From contig JALBUN010000014.1 in the NCBI GenBank assembly GCA_025174535.1, positions 496,001 to 560,000 on the forward strand: 64,000 nucleotides of DNA, written 5' to 3'. The DNA is from Cantharellus purpuraceus (lineage: Eukaryota; Basidiomycota; Agaricomycetes; Cantharellales; Hydnaceae). Below the pieces are notes generated by a model. It made no database searches. It saw nothing but the letters and a program-made list of their open reading frames with translations, and had not been told where the DNA came from. Positions 56,646 to 64,000 of the stretch are shown here, one piece after another (the first letter of the stretch is position 1; every line of letters begins with the position of its first letter). Position numbers and translations under genes: made by a program.

Positions 56646-58085
56646 ATGTTCTGCTATCGGGCCCCCACTTTCGTTGCAGCAGCTAGAGTTGTTCGGCGAC
56701 TACCACATACTGCTACATATGCACAATTGGCGTCACAATCCAATTTCGTTCGTATTGTAGAAGTAGGACCTCGCGATGGGTTGCAGAACGAAAAGTCGGT
56801 CGTTCCAACGGAGGTCAAGGTAGAGCTCATAGAGAGACTGCAGCATGCGGGACTCAGTGTCATTGAAGCTGGGAGCTTCGTGTCGCCCAAATGGGTCCCC
56901 CAGGTACGTGACCTTCTTTCAGGCGGATATGAGCCTGTGAACTATCTGCGTGGCTTCTCATATATATAGATGGCAGGCACAGCAGAGGTGCTGACTGGGG
57001 TGAAGCAACAATCCTCTGTGCGATATCCGGTATTAGTGCCAAACATGAAAGGACTGGAGAGCCTTCTCGATCTTCTGCGCTCGCAACCTACCCATCAAGC
57101 ATCGCCGTTAACCAATGAAATTGCTATCTTTACAGCTGCCTCAGAATCCTTCTGTAAAGCAAATACGAACAAGTCCATCTCGGAATCATTAGATACTCTT
57201 GCTAAAGTCACAGAGCAAGCACTTTCCGCAGGTATGTTTCTATAGCTCTGAGGAGGAGCGTGAAAGTTCATTCATGAGGTAACATAGGCCTACATGTTCG
57301 AGGATACATTAGCACTGTAGATACATGTCCCTTCGAAGGACGTGTTGACCCAACGAAGGTCAAGGATATTGCCGCAAAATTAAAGGAAATGGGTTGCTAC
57401 GAGATAAGTTTAGGCGACACAGTTGGCACTGCTGTACCTGCGACGGTGACCTCTTTGATTGACGAGGTTACGAAAAGAGTTGACATCGCACATCTTGCTG
57501 TGAGTATTTCTCGTCGACACGCGAGATTCGTTGGTATAACTCCACCTCCAGGGCCATGTAAAGCATGGAATCATGTTTGAAAAGCCATATCGCTAATTGT
57601 CATTTCGTAAATAGTATCATGATACTTTTGGCATGGGCGCTGCCAATGTCATTGCGGCAGTATCTGTACGTGGTCTGTTTTAAGTTCATTATTAAACATC
57701 ACCCATGTTATATCAGTCTGGAATACGTGTTATAGACAGTTCTGGTGCGTAGATGTCTCAAGTTATTCAATATCGTGTCTGATACCCATCTGCGTTTAGT
57801 GGCAGGGCTCGGAGGCTGCCCTTACTCACCAGGAGCGACTGGAAATGTTGCTACAGAGGTACGTTTCAAGTTCAACGGCACCGCGTTTGCCTAGACGGAC
57901 AACTTGCTTTCTAGGACGTGAATCATGCATTGGTTGGAGCCGGGTACGATACTGGGATTGATACGGATATTCTAGCTGAGACCGGGGAATGGATTTCCCA
58001 GAAGATCGGACGTATGAACGAAAGTCGAGCAGGAAGGGCATGGCTAGCGAAACGACGACGGGAACATCAACGGCCTGTAAAGTAG
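56646..58085 (+). CDS. HMGCL: Hydroxymethylglutaryl-CoA lyase
   Basis: HMG-CoA lyase splits HMG-CoA to acetyl-CoA and acetoacetate, the last step of leucine breakdown in mitochondria. Start 56646 gives [20 protein letters not shown], an Arg-rich presequence. Landmarks are [62 protein letters not shown], then the later exon [17 protein letters not shown] with [27 protein letters not shown] and the signature [19 protein letters not shown], whose Cys is catalytic. The last exon ends [10 protein letters not shown] at 58085. All family blocks are present. About seven introns. Confidence 0.94.
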
Positions 58086-58832
58086 GCGGAAGTAAGACCC
58101 TCGGTACCTCTAAGATATGCCAATCGCCAGTAATGTATGAATGTTGTGATACTAGGGCGTATATGAAACCAACTTGAGCCGAGTTTCGCTAGCTGTGATA
58201 GCCTTAGGAAAAGCTACAGTGGAGCGTTCGCAAGGCTCCGGTGGGGCTCCACAGTTATTCTACACATGCCGCTTTGAAGCTCCGTTCAAGAAGAGTGTTA
58301 AACCTCACTACCACGCCGATGTGAAGCTACCATGGCCGACAAAAGGATTGATAGCCCGGATACCTATTCGGTTCCCTCATCCCCAGCCGCTGTCTTTGTT
58401 CGTGACTCTTCGCAACTTCCAAATGGCAGAAGATTCTGACAACTGGGGGAGGCGGTTCGGGAGGGACAGTAGCAATGGCCAGATAGTTGTCCATCGCAAG
58501 TCACACTTGCAAATGCCGTTCGGCGGTCTGACAAGCTGCCGGTCTAGGCCGTTGCCCCACTTTAGCTAACGTCGGATCAAGTTCAGACTATGGTGGAGCA
58601 TCATAAAGCTGGATTTTCAAAGCTGGTTCCATATACGCCCTTGTCCAGGGATAAACAAATATTGTACATCTATCAGGCAGGTCTAATAGAGCCAAAGTGA
58701 CGAGTACGTAATGACGGGCGGCTTGCTATCACGTGACTAGCAACAATTGGGAGTGACCACGACGCGTTTCTCTCCACCTTTGACTCTTTATTCCACCACA
58801 AAGTGAACCACCGCTCTGACATTGTTGGTGAC
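58086..58832. promoter_or_regulatory. Intergenic, SNF2 promoter side
   Basis: About 0.75 kb. A 131-codon frame at 58174-58569 has no ATG at its 5' end and is unsupported. The CACGTG at 58730-58735 (ATCACGTGAC) is 98 bp before the SNF2 start codon. Confidence 0.45.
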
Positions 58833-61800
58833 ATGGAAAGAATGCGAGTCTGTTGTTGATTCAGTCATGCGATTGGCACTAACACCGACACGTCCAGTCG
58901 TAATCAGATTGCACAGGAGGCATTGCGTCCGCGAAAGCCGTTGGAGTCGCCAAACACTGTCATCGTAAGCAACCTACATCTCTCAGTCTTTTGCGCTGAT
59001 AGAACGCGTCGCCAGTCTATTTCTAGCGATTCATCCCCTGCGTCATCAACATCCTCATTACCCGCCGGCGTCGCCCATACTCGTGTTCGAACGAAGAAAG
59101 TAATCTTAGACTCTGACGAAGAGGAGAATAGTGACGATGAGATTGTGGTGCTTGACCACCTTCCACCACCGTGAGTACGCTCCGCATTGTATGCGTGAAA
59201 TCCGGTATCACACTATTTCTATCAGTAAACCTCCAGTGCCACATCTGGCACCTGGACCAGACCTGTTTGTGCAATCATCGGAGGATCTATATGGTGAGGC
59301 GGAGAATGCAAGGCCGTCTTCTGAACCTTTTCGTTCTGCGACCAATGGTGCTATTGTGTCAAAACCGCTTAAGCCATTGCATGTTGCAGGAGGCGACCCA
59401 CACATCGCCACTATTGAACGTAAACTTGAGACATTCGATGCTCCTGTTCATCCCTACGACTATGAGATCAGGAAAACTGCAGCGGAGGCAGACCAGGAAC
59501 TTAAAGAGTTGTTTCAGGGTGCCACGGAGGATGGACCTGCAGAGCTAGATATGAGCGAAGCCATTGTGGATGGCTTTTCTGATGGAATAGTCTTGAAACC
59601 CCATCAGGTTCGTCCTTGGTGATTGGCCCAGGGACGCAACCTGAAGCTTACAGTTGGCTTCATCTTCTAGATTAAAGGAAGAGTATGGATGAGGGAGCGA
59701 GAGACTGGTACAAAAGCTGGTGGACTGCTGTGTGATGATATGGGGTATGTTTATAAGGTCTGTGGCATGAGTGTGTCTCGTGCTTATTTATTCGTATCAG
59801 TCTTGGGAAAACCATTCAGACCGTTGTGCGGATCGTCGATGGACCACCAGCCAAAGAGGACCGAAAGAAGGGATGGTCAAGGACCACATTGCAAGCACCC
59901 TTCGGCAGACTTTGGTGAAGCAATTGACTAATGCAACAATCAGGGTTATTTGTCCTGTTGCCCTTGTCAAGCAGTGGGCTCAGGAAATTCAGAAATATAC
60001 CAATGGTGGCCTACGGGTAGTGGAACATTATGGGCCTTCGCGCACCTCTGGTACGACCCTTGTGTTTCAGGTCTCTATGGCTTCCTCATTACTTCACGTA
60101 GATCCTGATCTTCTCTCTCACGCGCACGTCGTTGTAAGCTGACATAGTTCATTGCTATATTTCTATCCATGCGATTGCTTTTCAGGTTACGTCGTATAAT
60201 ATTGCCGCGTCTGAGTACGCAACATGGTCCGGTGATGGGAAGGACGAGTCATCTGGCGCGAAAACAAAGAAGAAAAACAAAGTTTCCGGATCGGATGCAG
60301 AACCGGGTGAATCTGATGGCTCGGCAAATTTTGGCAAGACCTTGAAAAAAGCCAGAGCAAAGAAAGCCCCAACGAAGAAGGTTAAGAAAGTTGATGCTCT
60401 GTTTCGTGTTCAGTGGTGGAGAATCGTTCTAGGTGAGTACACCTTAGGCCATTTGTAACTCGTAGACATAATTGATTAATGATCAGATGAGGCACATATC
60501 ATCAAAAACCGTAACACAAAAGCAGCAATAGCTTGTTGTGCCCTCTCTGCGAGGTATCGATGGGCTTTAACAGGAACACCGATTCAGGTGAGACTCACCT
60601 TCACTTAATCCTTTATTTCCCTTTCATTACTGGGCTATTCACAGAATAGTGTGGAGGATCTATATTCACTCCTCAGATTCCTTGCGATCAGGCCATTGAA
60701 TGACTGGACTCATTTTAATGAGACAATTGCCAAACCTGTGAAATCTGGTCGTACTTCACGTGCTATGAAGCGTCTGCATGTGCATATAACCACTTTTCGT
60801 ACTCGAGTATGTTGGTCAAAACTCACCTTTGATAGGTCGTTATGAAGGCGATTATGCTGCGCCGTCTAAAAGATACGGTCTACGATTGTGCTCCGCTTAT
60901 CCAGCTTCCACCTCGGACCCTAGAAATCGTCTCATGCGACTTTGACGATGATGAGCGGAATTTCTATGCTGCACTTGAAGCAAAGACTAGCCTTACTATG
61001 AACAAATTTATCAAACAAGGTGAAGTCATGCGCAACTACACAGAAGTCATGGTGCTACTCCTGAGACTCAGGCAGGGTGAGCCCTCCCATCTGCCATACC
61101 GCCAGTTACGCTGCTAGAATTGACTCATATGCAGCCTGTAATCACCCTGTCCTGGTATCAAAGGACTTCCAAAAGGATGCTGATGCACTTGACTTGAAAT
61201 CCACCGAAAAATCCCAGCAAGATGATGACGATAGTGGTTTGGCAGACCTTCTCCAGAAGATGGGTGTCGATGAAGTAGCACAACGTTGCGATGTCTGCCG
61301 GACAGTGTAAGAATCTGAGTTCCATTCTGCTTACGATGTGGTTGTCTCACATTTGTCCACAGGCTTGACCGTGACAATAAATCTGATGGATCAACGACTA
61401 AATGCCGAGATTGTGATCTCCAACTCGCCGCCGAAAAACGTCGTAAATCAGACCGAGTTGGTTCCAGCCTTCCTCCCTCTTCGGCCAAGATCCGCAAGAT
61501 TACGGAGCTCTTAGAAGAAATCGATGAACGCACTGATGGGAAGGAGAAGACGATTATCTTCTCACAGTTCACGACCATGCTTGATCTGCTGGAGCCTTTT
61601 TTGCGTGAAGATGGCTTCAAATACGTCCGGTGTATGTACCATCCTTGCATTACCATATCTCTTGAGTATGTCCTGATGCAACGTAGACGACGGATCGATG
61701 AACGCCAAGCAGCGAGAGGTGTCACTAGACCAGATTCGCGAGGACAAGTCCACGCACATCATCTTGATCTCCTTCAAAGCCGGCGGTGCTGGACTCAACC

Positions 61801-62210
61801 TGACTGCTTGCAATAATGTCATTTTGGTTGATTTGTGGTGGAACCCAGCTCTGGAGGTATGTGTTTCGTGTTGTGACATTGTCAGCGCATGTTGTCCTGA
61901 TAGCCCCTTGGATTCGATAATAATAGGAGCAGGCGTTCGGTCGTGTTCATCGTTACGGTCAAGAGCGCGATGTCATGATTTACAAGCTAACAATTGAGCA
62001 GACGATCGAGGAGAGGATTCTCGCTGTGAGTCGCAGTGCCTCTTACTGTCTGTGATGTTTATCGTTGTCGCTTTTCAGCTGCAAGACAAAAAGCGTGAAT
62101 TAGCGAAGGCAGCGTTGAGTGGTGACAAGATTAAGAACAACAAACTTGGCTTGGACGATATCATGGAGCTGTTCCGAACTGGCGCAAAGGATGACTCCGA
62201 CGAGGAGTGA
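58833..62210 (+). CDS. SNF2-family ATPase/helicase, ULS1/RAD5-like
   Basis: SNF2 ATPases of this branch move or strip DNA-bound proteins. ULS1-like members act on SUMO-modified targets. Start 58833 gives MERMR, and an intron of about 69 bp with a CACTAAC branch site joins it to [16 protein letters not shown], then [14 protein letters not shown]. An acidic stretch [12 protein letters not shown] follows, resembling a SUMO-interacting motif. The ATPase lobes show [17 protein letters not shown] (Walker A), [89 protein letters not shown] and [13 protein letters not shown]. Between the lobes lies CDVCRTV with a later CRDC, a short zinc-like pair instead of a full RING. The end [11 protein letters not shown] is at 62210. 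About twenty introns, with the 5' exons least sure. Confidence 0.9.
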
Positions 62211-62463
62211 GTGCTTCACTATCCTTGAGGTTTCGACCTGGCTGTGAATGTTCAGCTCCGAGTCGTAGCAGTTGAAGCTGTTAGTCTTGATTACACATGT
62301 CAACACAATATATTAAGAGTTAAATATTAAACATTAGCAGGCCTCCAGTTTGACGAAAGGCGTGATGTAATATCCACACGTATTTTCCATAGTTTACAAA
62401 TGCAGAATATATTGAAGTCATGGAGGATCTGTCTGCAAAGATTTTTGAGTTCTGCACTCGTTC

Positions 62464-63026
62464 TATAGGTCCTTCTCGAGCTCCTCTGGTCGTTTCCGTC
62501 GCACACGAGGTAGAGAATCGACAACGACTTGTATACGTCTGTGTTCACCCCTGATCCTTCTTCGACATATTTCCCTAGAATAAATTTAGTCATAGGTTAA
62601 GAAACGGGAGCGTTATTGACCATATGCCAACAGTGACAAAAACAAAGGACCCCATTGCCCAGTTGAACGCAACCCACGGTCCTTGATGGAAGACATGTAA
62701 ATCAATACAACCATAGAAGCTACGATGAATGCAACTTGCTGGCATTGATCCCTCTGATGAAGCCGATGCCAACCCCGCTTGCAATACCACTCAGTAAGCT
62801 AGTTCGCGCGCAAGGCATCTGACCAATGTTCGATATGTCCTCGGCAAGATTGATCCTCTTCACTTGAAAGATTGTGGTTTCAAGCATCACCAAAGTATGT
62901 CAAGATAGAGCGCACCTTGACAGCGAGCTTGACATCTTTCTTGATATCTCCTGTTAATTCCTGGTTCGGCGCATTAGTGGGCGACGTTTGAGATGTTTGC
63001 GAAGAGACTGGTGCGGATTCCACCAT
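62464..63026 (-). CDS. COX20: Cytochrome c oxidase assembly protein COX20
   Basis: COX20 is a small inner-membrane chaperone that helps mature Cox2. Start 63026 gives MVESAPVSSQTSQTSPTNAP and IKKDVKLAVK, an intron leads to RINLAEDISNIGQMPCARTS, then LLSGIASGVGIGFIRGINA. The next splice uses a GC donor (intron 62682-62739), giving RPWVAFNWAMGSFVFVTVGI. A final intron follows, then WEICRRRIRGEHRRIQVV and the end EELEKDL at 62464. Two TM helices (around GIASGVGIGFI and FNWAMGSFVFV) are the family's. With these joins no stop remains and the length, about 135 residues, fits. Confidence 0.88.
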
Positions 63027-63119
63027 AACTCTTGCTACCGTTAGGTAAGCAGACAAGCTATCACGTAATGTCATGTGTGACAAGCTTGTTTCTTCAGTCA
63101 CGTGATCTCACTTTCAGCG
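63027..63119. promoter_or_regulatory. Very short divergent promoter, COX20 / unknown gene
   Basis: Only 93 bp separate the two start codons. A TCACGTGATC box at 63099-63104 is 15 bp from the + strand ATG. Confidence 0.55.
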
Positions 63120-64000
63120 ATGAGTGCCACAGCTCAATATTTATCTAATGCCGCAACAGCTTACAAAAACAAGCAAGGAGACGTACTCGCAGACTTACTG
63201 CTGCCTGATATTAGTGACCCAGCTGTTGAGCCAATCATAGAAGAGTTGCTACCGGTACGCCGAACTATGATGGTATATAAGGGCTCACAAAGAGGTCAGG
63301 CGACGGATCCGTCGATCATAGGAAAATGTCAATATACGGACTACCGTAGTACAGTCTCTTCCAAACGATGATCACACACGACTGGCAGATCTCATGGGCA
63401 CAGTGTTGCAATACATCCGAGATGTAACATTAGTGGACGATGATGCGCACATTTCGTTACTGAGGTCCCTACGGATCTCAAAGATATACGAGTAATATGT
63501 GTAACACGCTCTCCTGCTTTAAAATGACATATATCTTCTAGGTCAGCAACTAAAATGTTCGCCCTGCCAGATTCGGGATGGTTCAATCCATGTATTCAGC
63601 AATTGACTCTACAGCTTTTGGAAGACGCGATTGAGGAGAGTTTATATCTATTATACAACATTGTTCTTTCGTCTGATCTCCATACTAGGCTGATGAAGCT
63701 CAGGATGACAATAGCAGGGATCGCTTTGTGGCCGCAATCACAATGGTGACTAATGGTCCTCTCAAAACGGCTGCAGCGGACAACAAGTATGTTGGGGAGT
63801 TGAACCTTCAGTATGTAATTCCTAACATGCTGCAGAGCATTGGATGCTCTGCACACTATTGCTCCTCGACCGCGGGACATCACATTTTGGCTCGCAAACC
63901 TCCTCCTCCAGAATTCTTTCGAAGTATGATCACTTACACGTAGTCAGTTGTTTTATTGGGTGCTCATCTAGTTCTTCCCTCCACCCTAGCTACGAGATAC
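63120..64000 (+). CDS. Unknown protein, truncated by the window end
   Basis: The first exon begins at 63120 with MSATAQYLSNAATAYKNKQG and DVLADLLLPDISDPAVEPII. Later exons appear to give NDDHTRLADLMGTVLQYIR, SATKMFALPDSGWFNPCIQQ and RDRFVAAITMVTNGPLK. The helical, polar pattern resembles the N-terminal part of PCI-type or helical-repeat proteins (Thp1/CSN12-like), but no diagnostic motif is visible, so I do not name it. The gene continues beyond 64000. Confidence 0.55.

Noticed and set aside
58174..58569. 131-codon + strand frame before the SNF2 gene
   Set aside because: Non-ATG start and no recognisable domain; it sits in the intergenic region next to a CACGTG box.

Overview
This 64 kb window looks like nuclear chromosomal DNA of a mushroom-type basidiomycete (Agaricomycetes). 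Roughly 26 protein genes are packed on both strands. Most are broken by many short introns (about 45-60 bp, GT..AG), and almost every conserved protein has to be assembled from several exons in shifting frames. The families present (Nem1-Spo7 phosphatase subunit, multi-intron P450, DUF3684 ATPase, SGNH/capsule-associated type surface protein, long-tailed EST1/SMG7 protein) also fit this group. I saw no transposon, rRNA, tRNA or CRISPR array.

Layout. 1.5-7.5 kb: SPO7 (-), an unknown single-pass membrane protein (+) and a cytochrome P450 (-). 8.1-14.9 kb: one very large DUF3684 gene (-) that begins with a GHKL/Hsp90-type ATPase fold and ends with an HExxH zinc-protease-like motif. 15.4-19.2 kb: a membrane-anchored histidine acid phosphatase and histidinol-phosphatase (both +). 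19.6-24.6 kb: ETF-ubiquinone oxidoreductase, an unknown surface protein and a PEX39-like peroxin with the KPWE motif (all -). 24.7-34.5 kb: PQ-loop transporter (+), AP-1 mu subunit (-), serine palmitoyltransferase LCB2 (+), UDP-glucose dehydrogenase (-). 35.0-41.6 kb: EST1/SMG7-like protein (-) and an SGNH-type surface protein (+). 42.2-51.1 kb: homogentisate dioxygenase (-), Cys-Gly dipeptidase DUG1 (+), SUZ-domain protein (-), Hikeshi/OPI10 (-), C2H2 factor (-). 52.5-64 kb: sulfotransferase-like P-loop protein, a probably inactive USP-type deubiquitinase, HMG-CoA lyase and a SNF2/ULS1-type helicase (all +), then COX20 (-) and an unknown gene cut by the window end (+).

The genes do not form one pathway. 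Three mitochondrial functions (ETF-QO, HMG-CoA lyase, COX20), amino-acid turnover (HGD, HMG-CoA lyase, DUG1, HIS2) and membrane or wall biology (LCB2, UGDH, SGNH protein) are interspersed, as is normal for fungal housekeeping regions. The most interesting signals are the ATPase-plus-metalloprotease architecture of the DUF3684 gene, the USP whose catalytic Cys position is Tyr, the PEX39 peroxin, three GC-AG introns, a probable 14-nt microexon, and CACGTG boxes sitting close to many start codons.

Gene ends given here are start-codon to stop-codon spans including introns. Splice sites were chosen by eye from GT/AG signals plus protein-family continuity, so exon edges in weakly conserved parts may be wrong.
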